Below, in pieces: positions 43,967 to 53,439 of a stretch of DNA of 64,000 nt. Source of the stretch: Lactobacillus kullabergensis (GTDB lineage Bacteria > Bacillota > Bacilli > Lactobacillales > Lactobacillaceae); assembly GCF_000967195.1 (NCBI RefSeq), contig NZ_KQ033871.1, positions 1,237,828-1,301,827 on the forward strand, given 5' to 3'. Below the pieces are notes generated by a model. That model did no database searches and was not told the DNA's origin. It worked only from the letters and a program-made list of their open reading frames with translations. How positions within the stretch are numbered: the first letter of the stretch is position 1; each line of letters starts with the position of its first letter. The translations under genes were made by a program, and so were the position numbers.

Positions 43967-46024
43967 TTAATGACCTAAAAGTCCTTTAATGTCATTATAC
44001 CATTCATTAATTTTTTCTCCTGCTGAACCTAAGCCTTTTTCGATTTTATCACCAAAGCCCTTTGTCCAATCAGAACCAGCACCGTTATTTTGAATAATTT
44101 GCTTTGGCGCTTGTTCTTTAAATTGATTTTGAGCAGTATATGGCAAGATTGCTTCCATTTCAGCTTTATATAGCCTAGTAATACCAGTTTCTGAAACACC
44201 ATGCATGAAGTGCTGCTGATTAGTACGGTCAAAGCCAACCCAAGTAGCTACCACAACGTCAGGTGTATAACCAACGATCCACTGATCTTTAGTACCAAAG
44301 CCATAAGAGTTTGGTACTTCAGTTGACCCAGTTTTTCCTGCAACCCGATAACCGGCTGGTTGAGCCGATGTTCCAGTTCCGCCTGCAAAAACTCCCAATA
44401 ACATGGTGGTCATTTCTTTAGCGGTATTTTCCGAGATAATGCGGTGTGTGCCTGTATCATGATTTTCAGCAATCACATTTCCACTAGCATCAGTAATCTT
44501 AGTGATGAAATAAGAATTATTAGGCAAATTTCCCTTATTGGCAAAAGCTGAATATGCTCGAGCCATTTGGATTGGTGAAACACCTGTTGATAGCCCACCT
44601 AATGCTAAAGCAAGATTTTGGTCTTCTTTTGGTACTTTGATACCAAAATTATTAGCTGATTGAACTCCCTTAGATACCCCAATTCGATCTAATAGCCAAA
44701 CTGCAGGAACATTTTTACTCTGCGCCAAGGCAGAATACATAGGGATTTTATCAGAATAGCCATTGTCAACGTTATGCGGTTGATAACCATTCTTACCAAA
44801 ACGCTGCAGTTTGTTAGAAAGCTGTGAATCATAGTGATAACCCTGTTGAAGTGCTGGAGCATAAGAAACTAGCGGCTTAATTGAAGAGCCTGGCTGTCTT
44901 TTCATTTGAGTCGCACGGTTATAGCCACGAAAAACATGTTTGCCGCGACCACCTACTACTGCTCTAACTGCACCTGTTGTAGGGTCCATTACCACTGATG
45001 CGCCTTGAGGTTTAGTACCATCAGCGGCGTTTTGCGGGAACAGATAACCCTGGTCAAATTTTTGCTGCAGCTGACTTTGATAATTTTGATTAAGAGTTGT
45101 ATAAATCTTCAATCCCTTATTCATTACGTCTTCTTCTTTTAGGCCATAGCGATTAATTGCCTCATCAACTACTGCGTCAAAGAAATAAGGGTAACGATAG
45201 CCATCTTTATTATGGTAAGTATCATGTAAAGTTAAACCAATTTTTTGCTCACTTTTCGCCCTGGAACTTGATAATTTTTTATTATCAACCATTAGATTTA
45301 AAATCAGGTTTCTCCGAGACAAAGCATAGGACATATGGTCAATTGGGTTATATTTACTTGGATTACGTAAAATACCGGCTAATGTTGCTCCTTCTCCGAT
45401 TGTCAACTGACTGGCATTCTTGCCAAAATACTTTTGACTGGCATCTTCAACACCCCATACACCATTGCCAAAATAAGCTTTATTAAGGTACATAGTCAAT
45501 ATGTCTTTTTTAGAATAAACGTGATTTATCTCGACAGCAAAAAAAAGCTCTTCAACTTTACGAGAGAATGTTTGCTTTTGGGTCAACAAAGCATTTTTAG
45601 CCAATTGTTGTGTGATAGTTGAACCACCACCAGATATTTGACCACGATTAAGAACCAAGCCTAAAGCAGCTCTGCCCATGCCTTTGATGCTAAAGCCCGG
45701 GTTCTTCCAGAAAGTACGATCTTCTGTTGATATAACGGCATTTTTTACATTAGGAGAAATTTTATTATAACCAACATACGTGCCTTTTTGTGAGTATAGT
45801 GAACCAGATTTTTGGCTTCTATAATCGTAAATACCAGTTGTAGCTGATAATGATGCCTTTAAATTTGATATGTTTGAAGTTTTAACTTTAACGGTATAAT
45901 AAGTACAAACCAATAACATCACGGTAAGCAAAATCAAAATGATCCAGCGACCGATAAAAAAACGGTTATCAAAACGGTGCCATAGGCCACCTATCCCGTT
46001 TTTCTTTGGTTCATTGTTTTCCAT
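43967..46024 (-). CDS. pbp1A: Class A penicillin-binding protein (PBP1A type)
   Basis: This 685-residue bifunctional peptidoglycan synthase has one N-terminal membrane segment (about 25-47), a GT51 glycosyltransferase domain (ISTEDRTFWKNPGFS, GGSTITQQLAKN) and a transpeptidase domain with SIKP (nucleophile serine), SKN and KTGST. The C-terminal tail is short. It polymerises and crosslinks the cell wall. Confidence 0.95.
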   Translation of the reverse strand: MENNEPKKNGIGGLWHRFDNRFFIGRWIILILLTVMLLVCTYYTVKVKTSNISNLKASLSATTGIYDYRSQKSGSLYSQKGTYVGYNKISPNVKNAVISTEDRTFWKNPGFSIKGMGRAALGLVLNRGQISGGGSTITQQLAKNALLTQKQTFSRKVEELFFAVEINHVYSKKDILTMYLNKAYFGNGVWGVEDASQKYFGKNASQLTIGEGATLAGILRNPSKYNPIDHMSYALSRRNLILNLMVDNKKLSSSRAKSEQKIGLTLHDTYHNKDGYRYPYFFDAVVDEAINRYGLKEEDVMNKGLKIYTTLNQNYQSQLQQKFDQGYLFPQNAADGTKPQGASVVMDPTTGAVRAVVGGRGKHVFRGYNRATQMKRQPGSSIKPLVSYAPALQQGYHYDSQLSNKLQRFGKNGYQPHNVDNGYSDKIPMYSALAQSKNVPAVWLLDRIGVSKGVQSANNFGIKVPKEDQNLALALGGLSTGVSPIQMARAYSAFANKGNLPNNSYFITKITDASGNVIAENHDTGTHRIISENTAKEMTTMLLGVFAGGTGTSAQPAGYRVAGKTGSTEVPNSYGFGTKDQWIVGYTPDVVVATWVGFDRTNQQHFMHGVSETGITRLYKAEMEAILPYTAQNQFKEQAPKQIIQNNGAGSDWTKGFGDKIEKGLGSAGEKINEWYNDIKGLLGH

Positions 46025-46108
46025 TTTATCTGCTCCTTTAGAAACAACTAAAATTGTATCATATTAAAGGAAATTACCTTTATTTTCAAAAAGATTTAAC
46101 AAATATTT

Positions 46109-46978
46109 ATGAGCTATTATTTTACCTTTAACTTCCCTGAAAATCTCAATCCGTGTTCTGTCAATGATTTATTACGTCAATTACTCATTCCGAGAAAATG
46201 GCGTCATTTTTTACGCGTTGAACAAAAAGTACTGATTAATGGTAGTTATTATCATTTTAATCAAAAAGTAAGCCCGAATGATAAAGTTGAACTATGGCTC
46301 GATCACGTTGAAAGCAAGCAACATATTTATCCAGAAAGTGGTAAAATTCCGGAAGTTATTTACGAAAATGACAATCTCTTAATCATAAATAAACCTGCGG
46401 GACAAAAGACGCACCCAAATTTAAAGGAAGCTAATACAGCCCTGAATGATTGTGCCACCTATTTAGGATTTTCCCCTTTTATTGTACATCGACTAGACAT
46501 GTTAACTAGTGGTTTGCTACTGGTAGCCAAAAATCCCGCAGTTGTTCCTATTTTGAATCGGGAATTAACAGCCAAGATTTTTCACCGTGAGTATTTAGCT
46601 GTGATTAATGTTAATGAACCGATAGCTAACAGAGGAACAATCGATTTGCCAATCGGTCAAGATCCACTTGATCAGCGCAAACGTAAGGTAACAGGCACTG
46701 GTATTAAATCAATCACACATTATCAGATTGTAAAGTATTTTGACAACAATACTGCTTTAGTTAAATTAGAACTAGAAACAGGAAGAACACATCAAATTCG
46801 GGTTCATCTGGCTGCGATTGACTGCCCAATTGTGGGAGATCCACTGTATAACCCCAACTTTAAAAATGAACAATTTTTGCACCTAACTGCTTACCAAATA
46901 TCACTACAAAAGCCTTTTACATTAGACAAACTGAAAGTAAAATTACCAGATAAAAATATTCCTTTACTGCAAAATTAA
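46109..46978 (+). CDS. RluA/RluD-family pseudouridine synthase
   Basis: This 289-residue enzyme has an N-terminal S4-like region (about 15-70) and the catalytic core with FIVHRLDMLTSGLL, which bears the catalytic aspartate, and GRTHQIRVHL. It isomerises uridines in 23S rRNA or tRNA. Firmicutes have several paralogs (RluD, YjbO, YhcT), and I cannot tell which position is modified. It is divergent from pbp1A. Confidence 0.93.
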   Translation: MSYYFTFNFPENLNPCSVNDLLRQLLIPRKWRHFLRVEQKVLINGSYYHFNQKVSPNDKVELWLDHVESKQHIYPESGKIPEVIYENDNLLIINKPAGQKTHPNLKEANTALNDCATYLGFSPFIVHRLDMLTSGLLLVAKNPAVVPILNRELTAKIFHREYLAVINVNEPIANRGTIDLPIGQDPLDQRKRKVTGTGIKSITHYQIVKYFDNNTALVKLELETGRTHQIRVHLAAIDCPIVGDPLYNPNFKNEQFLHLTAYQISLQKPFTLDKLKVKLPDKNIPLLQN

Positions 46979-47013
46979 AAAGACCGTTTGTCAAATGACT
47001 TACGGTCTTCTTT
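46978..47013 (+). terminator. Terminator after the pseudouridine synthase gene
   Basis: AAGACCGT and ACGGTCTT arms with a loop of about 18 bases are followed by CTTTATTT, right after the stop codon. Confidence 0.7.
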
Positions 47014-47023
47014 ATTTAATTAA

Positions 47024-47047
47024 AATTTCTATAATAATTTCTATAAT
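47024..47047. repeat. Tandem 12-mer duplication
   Basis: AATTTCTATAAT occurs twice in perfect tandem. The surrounding 47014-47170 is AT-rich and holds no gene I can support. Confidence 0.85.
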
Positions 47048-47170
47048 GCAGTACTTAAAGATTCAAATCAAGTAATTTTGCTAATAAATAATAAAACTGT
47101 TAACTATTTATCCAACAATTTTTAATAAATTCTAATTAAACAAAGCCTATTTACTAAGTTTTCTGATAAT

Positions 47171-48085
47171 TTAATCACCCACGAAAGTACCAGCTTCTAT
47201 TTCACGAATAAAATCTGCTACATGCTTATAATAAACATCAGGATTATCAACCATGTGATGATGTCCTGCATTCGGTGTAGTAACTAAGCGTGAATTAGGA
47301 ATTTCACGTTGCATAATCTTTGCAGTCTCTAAAGGCATAGTATCTTCTTCACCAAAAGTCAAAAGGGTCGGCATTTTTATTTGCTTTAAGTACTTTCTAA
47401 AATGCCAATCTTTTAATTTACCTGTTACTACAAATTCATTATCACCTTGAAAGGCATGGTAAACAGGCAAACCACCGATACGCTTAATATGATATAGCTT
47501 GCATGGCTGTCGCCGATCAAGAAAGTTAATATTTAATATTTGAATATCCTCTTGATAGCGTTTATTGTCATAATCATTGTTTGCTTCACATTCACGCATA
47601 AAGTCAATTTCTGATTGCGGGAAAATTTCTTGTCTACGACGGTTAATTGACTCAATATAGTCATCAGTATCATCAACCATGGAAGAAATAATCGTTCCTT
47701 TTAAGTGTTGACCATATTTCACCGCATATTCTTGTGCCAGCAGGCCACCCCAACTTTGTCCAATCAAGTAGCAATTATCAAGACCAAGTTTGGCACGAAC
47801 TTCATCAACTTCATCAAGGAAGTATTCATAAGTTAAGTATTTGGCTGCAATTTCAGGATTATCATAATCCGGTTGATCTGAATAAAGAGAGCCTAACTGA
47901 TCATACATAGTAACTTGAACATGTAGTCCCTGCTTTGCTAATTGGTCAGCAGCGTCTTCCCAATATTCATGATTTCCTCCTGGTCCACCGTGAAGAGCTA
48001 ATAAATGAATATCGCCTTCACCTTGGGTACTTGTCCACAAATGATAGCCATTATCTAAAGTTATAATTTTTGTTCCAGTTCTCAT
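47171..48085 (-). CDS. pepI: Prolyl iminopeptidase
   Basis: PepI removes N-terminal proline from peptides, a key step in lactobacillar proteolysis. The 304-residue alpha/beta hydrolase has HGGPGG at 32-37 (oxyanion hole), the nucleophile S111 in GQSWGG, an acid in TFGEED and the base in NAGHHHM. It follows oppA by 19 bases and is likely co-transcribed, linking peptide capture to proline release. Confidence 0.95.
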   Translation of the reverse strand: MRTGTKIITLDNGYHLWTSTQGEGDIHLLALHGGPGGNHEYWEDAADQLAKQGLHVQVTMYDQLGSLYSDQPDYDNPEIAAKYLTYEYFLDEVDEVRAKLGLDNCYLIGQSWGGLLAQEYAVKYGQHLKGTIISSMVDDTDDYIESINRRRQEIFPQSEIDFMRECEANNDYDNKRYQEDIQILNINFLDRRQPCKLYHIKRIGGLPVYHAFQGDNEFVVTGKLKDWHFRKYLKQIKMPTLLTFGEEDTMPLETAKIMQREIPNSRLVTTPNAGHHHMVDNPDVYYKHVADFIREIEAGTFVGD

Positions 48086-48104
48086 TGAAATTTACAGCTT
48101 CTTT

Positions 48105-49871
48105 CTATTTAGTAAAACCTACTTCATTCCACAAAGGATGATTATTGTTTTGTTTTGACGGCTTAAGCGAATAGCCGGAAATCTTGTCATTAACTGCAAA
48201 GATCTGATAGGAATTATCAACTGGGATAACATAGGCTTCATCATTCATATATCTTTGCCATTCATGAAATTTTTTAACCCGATAATCATGATTAAAAGCC
48301 TTTTGAGAATTTATCTCATCCAAAAGTTTATTGTTTTTTGCAGTTACAAATCTGGTCATGTTAAAAGGTGCTGATTCACTATAATATGGATGTGGCGAAG
48401 GTTCAGTAGGCGTTGACCAACCAGCCAGATACATGTCGACGCCTTTATTATCATGTTGTAATTTATCATAGAAAGAATTGTGTTCAATTAAACGACCCGT
48501 GGACAATTGTACATTCAGTCCAACTTTATGCCACTGCTGCAAGTAGTTTTGAACTATTGGCTCCTGAGTAGTATCCCCACTCATAGCTGCAAAATGAATT
48601 ACCAAAGGCTTGCCATTTGGCTGAACGCGCCACTTTCCTTTCTTCTTGTAACCCGCTTTATCCAAAATCTGATTTGCCTTTTTTAAGTCGTAATTATATC
48701 CTTTCTCAGTTTTATCAAAGTAGTCACCAAACTTTTCTGGAACCAAAGTTTTTACTCTAAATGTTAAACCATATGTATAACGCTTATTAACCGCATCAAC
48801 ATTCATGGCATAACCTATTGCCTGCCTTAAAGCCTTATTATTCATCTTAGCATTAGGATTCATAACATTCTTGCTCTTTTCAGCATCCCATTTTCCTACT
48901 TTAAAGCCTAAATAATGATAAGCAATTGGGATTTGGGCAATGAAGTTCACGTTTTTGGTATTTTTAACTTGTGGCCACTGGGTATTAATTACAGGAATAA
49001 TATCAAATTTATGACTTTTAATTGCTTGAGAAGCAGAATTAGGAGATACCACTGATATAACAACTTTATCTAATTTTGGTTTCCCTCTCCAGTAATATTT
49101 GTTCGGTACCCAGGTTGCAGATTGCCCTCTAACTAGTTTTTCAATCTTAAACGGTCCGAAAAATAAGGGATTCTTCCTGATCCTATCTGAAGACTTTAAT
49201 TTAGAAAAAGGAATATCTTTTAAATAATGATAAGGTTCAACTGCTTCCCAAAGCGAACGACTTCCTGCATTTGACATACTTGGATTTAAAGCTGAGCAGT
49301 GTAAAACAACTTTACGGCCATTTTCTCCATCAGGCATTTCAATTCCAGAAATAGTTTTAGCTTTGCCTTCGTGATATTCTTTTAAGCCCTTTAAGACTTC
49401 AAACTGACTGCTATACCGCGGACAAGCTGTATCCTTGTTAGCTAAAATCTCATACGCATATTCAAAATCTTTAGCTACTACCTGTTTACCGTCAGACCAT
49501 TTAACGCCCTTTTTAATATTGATTGTGATCGTCTTTTTCTTAGGATCTAATTTACGTGTAGCTGGACCTTTATCAGTGACGCCATATTGATCATCACTAT
49601 CAAATAAAGTTTCTTGACCGGGAGCTGCAACCATCGAGTCTAGGTCTTCAGAGGAAAGTTCTTGTGAAAAAATACCTGAAAATGGAGTATCAGTGACAAC
49701 TGCAACTTTTACAGTTCCACCATTTTTAACATTCTTTTCAGGAGTTTCAACAGGAAATTTTTTTACTGTATTAGTGTCATCACTATTGTTAGCACTTTTA
49801 GCACAGGCTGCCAGTGTTATGGTAGCTAGACCCAAAATGCCAGCAGAAGCAAGCTTACTTCTTTTTTTCAT
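48105..49871 (-). CDS. Oligopeptide-binding lipoprotein (OppA family)
   Basis: This 588-residue SBP family 5 protein has a lipoprotein signal with lipobox LAAC (C23). Features include GVKWSDGKQVVAKDFEYAYE and a long C-terminal lobe. It would capture peptides outside the cell. No permease or ATPase genes are adjacent, so it is an orphan that must share an Opp system encoded elsewhere, or serve as a peptide sensor. I choose ATG 49871. Confidence 0.93.
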   Translation of the reverse strand: MKKRSKLASAGILGLATITLAACAKSANNSDDTNTVKKFPVETPEKNVKNGGTVKVAVVTDTPFSGIFSQELSSEDLDSMVAAPGQETLFDSDDQYGVTDKGPATRKLDPKKKTITINIKKGVKWSDGKQVVAKDFEYAYEILANKDTACPRYSSQFEVLKGLKEYHEGKAKTISGIEMPDGENGRKVVLHCSALNPSMSNAGSRSLWEAVEPYHYLKDIPFSKLKSSDRIRKNPLFFGPFKIEKLVRGQSATWVPNKYYWRGKPKLDKVVISVVSPNSASQAIKSHKFDIIPVINTQWPQVKNTKNVNFIAQIPIAYHYLGFKVGKWDAEKSKNVMNPNAKMNNKALRQAIGYAMNVDAVNKRYTYGLTFRVKTLVPEKFGDYFDKTEKGYNYDLKKANQILDKAGYKKKGKWRVQPNGKPLVIHFAAMSGDTTQEPIVQNYLQQWHKVGLNVQLSTGRLIEHNSFYDKLQHDNKGVDMYLAGWSTPTEPSPHPYYSESAPFNMTRFVTAKNNKLLDEINSQKAFNHDYRVKKFHEWQRYMNDEAYVIPVDNSYQIFAVNDKISGYSLKPSKQNNNHPLWNEVGFTK

Positions 49872-49903
49872 AAAAATCACTCATTTCATTATATTTTACT
49901 AAT

Positions 49904-49932
49904 ATTATTAATAAATTTTTCATTTATGTCAA
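49904..49932 (-). promoter_or_regulatory. Promoter of oppA-pepI
   Basis: TTGACA (49927-49932) and AATAAT (49904-49909) on the minus strand are 17 bases apart, 33 bases before the oppA start. Confidence 0.65.
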
Positions 49933-50054
49933 ATCGTATAATCATATATTTTAAAGGAGTATTTAAAAGAATTTTTATTTAGTGTAAAATAACAAATGCT
50001 TCTGTATAATTTTAATATGGAAAAAATAAATATAGAAAGAGTTAGAAAGTGAAT

Positions 50055-51422
50055 ATGAACAAGCAAAAAATTGCCGATTTAGCTCAAAAAGCTATTAATA
50101 CTTTTAATTTACCCAGTTTAGGAATTGGTGTTTATCACAAAGGTGAAAGCTATAGTCATGTATATGGTCAAGCTGAGCAAGACAATCTTTATCCTTTAGC
50201 TTCAATTTCCAAAACATTTTTTGCTACTGCCGTCTGTCAATTGGCTGATGAAGGTAAGATAAATCTAGATGATCCTTTAAAAAAGTCTTGGCCTGAGCTA
50301 AAGCTAGAAGATAAATATGCTGAAGATCATTTAACATGGAGGGACGCCCTTAGTCACCAAAGTGGCTTACCAGCTCACGATCTGATGCGTTTTACTAATA
50401 TGAACAAGCATGACCTTTCTTTAAAAGAAAAAGCTGAACACGTTGGTCATTTAAAGCCTAACCATGAATTACGTTATAAAATGCAATACAGCAACCTGGT
50501 CTTTGCTTTAGCCACCCATGCTTTTGAACAAGTAATTGGTGAAGATTACGGTACCTATGAGCACCAGCATTTACTCGAACCCCTTAAGTTAACTAGAACT
50601 TATATTAACCATCATGAAGCACCAAGAGAAGATATAGTTAAACCATATATTAGAGACAATGGAATTACAGAAGAGGTTCCTTTTATTGCACCTGGTAAAG
50701 TTGGTGGTGCCAGCAGTATGCTCTCATCTATTTCGGATTTGCTTACCTGGGCTGAGTATCAGTTAAAATTGCAAAAAGAAAACAAAAACAACGCAATAGC
50801 TGAACACTTTTTGCCTCAATCTATTATGGCTCCAAGCCGTGCCTACGGTGGTGCTAATTTTGGTGCTTACGGTTTAGGTATGATGATGGAAGATTACCGC
50901 GGACACAAATACTTCTACCACAGTGGTTCATACATTGGTTACTGCTCTTTCATGGGCTTTGTTCCTGATCTTGATTTAGCTTTTGTTTCGACCACAAATA
51001 TGGATTCAACAGATGCAATTTTTGCTTTAGCCTACCAGACTATTGATGAAGCTATGGGCATCTCAGATATTGATTGGACCAGCAAAATCAAACGGATTGT
51101 TGATCAAAAATTAGCAACGCGTGAAGAAAACATTGCCATTCTTAAAGGAAAATCACCCAAAAATTTTGCGGCTAAAGATAATCTTTTAGGAGATTATGAA
51201 AACCCAGGTTACGGTTTAATCACTCTAAATGAAAAAGATGGTAATTTAACAGTTACAATTGGCAAGTGGGATTATCCTGTTATTGTTAATGAAAAAGGTA
51301 AAATGTATGTGGAAGAAAGACTGTATCAGCATGAGCTTTTACCAATTGAAATTCATCAAAATCAAGTTTTCCTTTGGACAGAGCGCGCACTTAAAGAACC
51401 AACTACTTTCACAAAGTTATAA
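50055..51422 (+). CDS. Class C beta-lactamase-like serine hydrolase
   Basis: This 455-residue protein has the class C/DD-peptidase motifs S50-I-S-K53, YSN and HSGSYIGY. It lacks a signal peptide, so it is probably cytoplasmic, like EstB or PBP4*-type esterases, rather than a resistance enzyme. The C-terminal 100 residues form an extra beta domain (DUF3471-like position). ATG 50055 is preceded by AGAAAG. It is divergent from oppA, with possible TATAAT at 50005-50010. Confidence 0.88.
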   Translation: MNKQKIADLAQKAINTFNLPSLGIGVYHKGESYSHVYGQAEQDNLYPLASISKTFFATAVCQLADEGKINLDDPLKKSWPELKLEDKYAEDHLTWRDALSHQSGLPAHDLMRFTNMNKHDLSLKEKAEHVGHLKPNHELRYKMQYSNLVFALATHAFEQVIGEDYGTYEHQHLLEPLKLTRTYINHHEAPREDIVKPYIRDNGITEEVPFIAPGKVGGASSMLSSISDLLTWAEYQLKLQKENKNNAIAEHFLPQSIMAPSRAYGGANFGAYGLGMMMEDYRGHKYFYHSGSYIGYCSFMGFVPDLDLAFVSTTNMDSTDAIFALAYQTIDEAMGISDIDWTSKIKRIVDQKLATREENIAILKGKSPKNFAAKDNLLGDYENPGYGLITLNEKDGNLTVTIGKWDYPVIVNEKGKMYVEERLYQHELLPIEIHQNQVFLWTERALKEPTTFTKL

Positions 51423-51429
51423 TTAAAAA

Positions 51430-51507
51430 AGCTAAACTTTAATAATTAAAGTTTAGCTCAAAATTGTTTTTAACAGACCAGTTATACAAAAGACTGGTTT
51501 TTTTATT
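51430..51507. terminator. Two consecutive terminator hairpins
   Basis: AGCTAAACTTTAA/TTAAAGTTTAGCT (51430-51457) has only a weak T stretch. ACCAGT/ACTGGT (51477-51498) is followed by seven T. The second slightly overlaps the end of the convergent hydrolase gene. Confidence 0.75.
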
Positions 51508-52282
51508 TTATATGCGAACTAATCCAAGGCACGACCTTACCAATAACTTCATTAAGTTTGGTAAAATCACCAGTTTCAACATTGTAAGTATGGTTCGCAT
51601 TTTCAACTGTAAACGAATCTACGTTATCCATGTGACAGTTTTTAATAAAATTTAAACTGATATTTGGATCCAAAGTAGGATCGCTGATACATACTTCAAC
51701 TAAAATTGGATTTTTAAAATTTTTAATGTTGTCATTCAAAGTTGTTTTCAATTCATCAAAGAACCTGCGGTATACCAGTTCAACACCACCGCTACTGGTA
51801 TGAACAATGCAGTAACCTAAATTATCCATTTGAAATTTATCATATGCCATTTCAAGAGGCTCAGAAGTATTGATAGCGCCATTTAGAGAAACTATAATTT
51901 TTGCTGGTAACGTCGAACAAGTAAATACTAAGCGACCACCAAGGCTATGACCTAAAAGTCCAACGTTATTTTCTTCAACATATGGTAAAGACTGCAAATA
52001 TTTAAAACTCGCTTTAACCTCATCGGTCATCACTTTCATGCCATAATTTTCTCTTGAATAAAGGTTCTCTCCCATGCTGCACAAGTCAATTCTTGCAGCA
52101 ACGATTCCGGCTTCTACAATTTTTTTGCTAATTCTTGCTAACATATGATTATCATTATTCCTGGAAGACATGAAACCATGAATCATCAATACAGCAGGAA
52201 ATTTTTCTCCTTCATTTGGAATATCAACTTGTATTGGCACCTCATGGTCGATGCAATTCAAAAACTTTAACTCTTCACGCAC
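51503..52282 (-). CDS. Alpha/beta hydrolase (esterase-like)
   Basis: This 259-residue hydrolase has the oxyanion loop MIHGFMSSR, the nucleophile S113 in GHSLGG, an acid near SDPTLD and the base in NANHTYN. Start is GTG with AGGAG nine bases upstream. The fold and size match cinnamoyl/feruloyl esterases and acyl-peptide-like hydrolases of lactobacilli. The substrate is unknown. Confidence 0.88.
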   Translation of the reverse strand: MREELKFLNCIDHEVPIQVDIPNEGEKFPAVLMIHGFMSSRNNDNHMLARISKKIVEAGIVAARIDLCSMGENLYSRENYGMKVMTDEVKASFKYLQSLPYVEENNVGLLGHSLGGRLVFTCSTLPAKIIVSLNGAINTSEPLEMAYDKFQMDNLGYCIVHTSSGGVELVYRRFFDELKTTLNDNIKNFKNPILVEVCISDPTLDPNISLNFIKNCHMDNVDSFTVENANHTYNVETGDFTKLNEVIGKVVPWISSHIK

Positions 52283-52390
52283 TGTAATTATCTCCTTAAA
52301 TATATCTTTTTAATTTAATAATATAAGATATATTATATTGCTATTTTCCAGGTAAATATCAAAATAATATATGGCTTTGCGACTACACAT

Positions 52391-52437
52391 AAAAAAGGTC
52401 TACAAACTTTTGAAACAAAATTCCAATGTTGTAGACC
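52391..52437 (-). terminator. Terminator of the aldolase-PTS operon
   Basis: GGTCTACAA (52397-52405) and TTGTAGACC (52429-52437) pair, followed on the minus strand by TTTTTTAT. Confidence 0.85.
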
Positions 52438-52455
52438 CTCTATAATGATTAATAC

Positions 52456-53355
52456 TTAAATTTTATCTGATCTCCAAGGATCAATGCCTTCATATAATTT
52501 AGCTTTTCCAATTGAATTAAATACCTTATTTTTATGATGTACTACTTTTTTACCTGCTTCAATGGCTTCAGGGAATAAATTATTTGGATCCCATCCATCG
52601 TTTTTTGCCAATATTTCACGAGCTTTTTGGAAAAATGCATTTTTGTAATCTGAAGCTAAATTCACCTTACTTATTCCATTTTTAACAGCATCTGCAACTT
52701 GCTCATCCGGATTTGATGAGCCTCCGTGCATAACCAAAGGGGTATCTGGAACTGCTTGAACTATTTTCTGTAAAATGTCAATTCTGATTTTAGGAGTTAC
52801 ATCAGGTGGATAAATACCATGACTAGTTCCAATACCAACAGCCAAAGTATCTACACCCGTTTCCTCTACAAATTTTTGAGCTTCTTCTGGAGTGGTATAA
52901 ATACCTTCTTTTTTGTGTCCCTCAATATGGACCCCAGTTTTACCTATTGTTCCTACTTCACCTTCAACAGAAACACCAACTCTGTGAGCCATAATAACTG
53001 TTTCTCTAGTTAGAGCAACATTTGTTTCCCAGTCCTCAGCCGACATATCAATCATTACTGAACTAAAGCCATCATGAATTGCTCTAGCTGCACTATCCAC
53101 AGAATCACCATGGTCAAGATGCAGTGCCACTGGAATTTTACTATCACGAATTCTGGTTAAAACATAACTAATAAAGTCATCTTTACAATACCTAAGCTCA
53201 GTTGGGTGAATCATTATAATTGCTGGAGCGTAGTCCTCTTCACATTGCTCAATCACTGTTCTTACCAGTTCAAGGTTTGAAACATTATATGCTCCTACTG
53301 CAAAATTATTTTTTCTCGTTTTTGCCAACAACTGATTCATATTTACTAATGTCAT
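52456..53355 (-). CDS. Class II aldolase of unknown sugar specificity
   Basis: This 299-residue class II fructose/tagatose-bisphosphate aldolase-family protein keeps the catalytic and zinc residues D81, H82, H179 and H210. It differs from the glycolytic fba at 59235-60149 in two substrate-side places: IHPTELRY replaces VSMGAAKY, and KVNLASDY replaces KVNINTEF. ATG 53355 has AGGAG upstream. It ends a PTS operon, so it probably cleaves a ketose phosphate derived from the imported sugar. No kinase is present in the operon. Confidence 0.9.
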   Translation of the reverse strand: MTLVNMNQLLAKTRKNNFAVGAYNVSNLELVRTVIEQCEEDYAPAIIMIHPTELRYCKDDFISYVLTRIRDSKIPVALHLDHGDSVDSAARAIHDGFSSVMIDMSAEDWETNVALTRETVIMAHRVGVSVEGEVGTIGKTGVHIEGHKKEGIYTTPEEAQKFVEETGVDTLAVGIGTSHGIYPPDVTPKIRIDILQKIVQAVPDTPLVMHGGSSNPDEQVADAVKNGISKVNLASDYKNAFFQKAREILAKNDGWDPNNLFPEAIEAGKKVVHHKNKVFNSIGKAKLYEGIDPWRSDKI

Positions 53356-53439
53356 ATTTTTCTCCTTTTGTCTAAATCTATTTTTTATTTCCAGCAATTT
53401 TTTATTAATAAACGAGGCATCACTTCCTTGAAAGTATTT

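Noticed and set aside
50055-51422. Class C beta-lactamase as a resistance gene
   Set aside because: It has the SxxK, YxN and HxG motifs but no signal peptide, and such esterase-like proteins are common in lactobacilli. There is no sequence basis for calling resistance.
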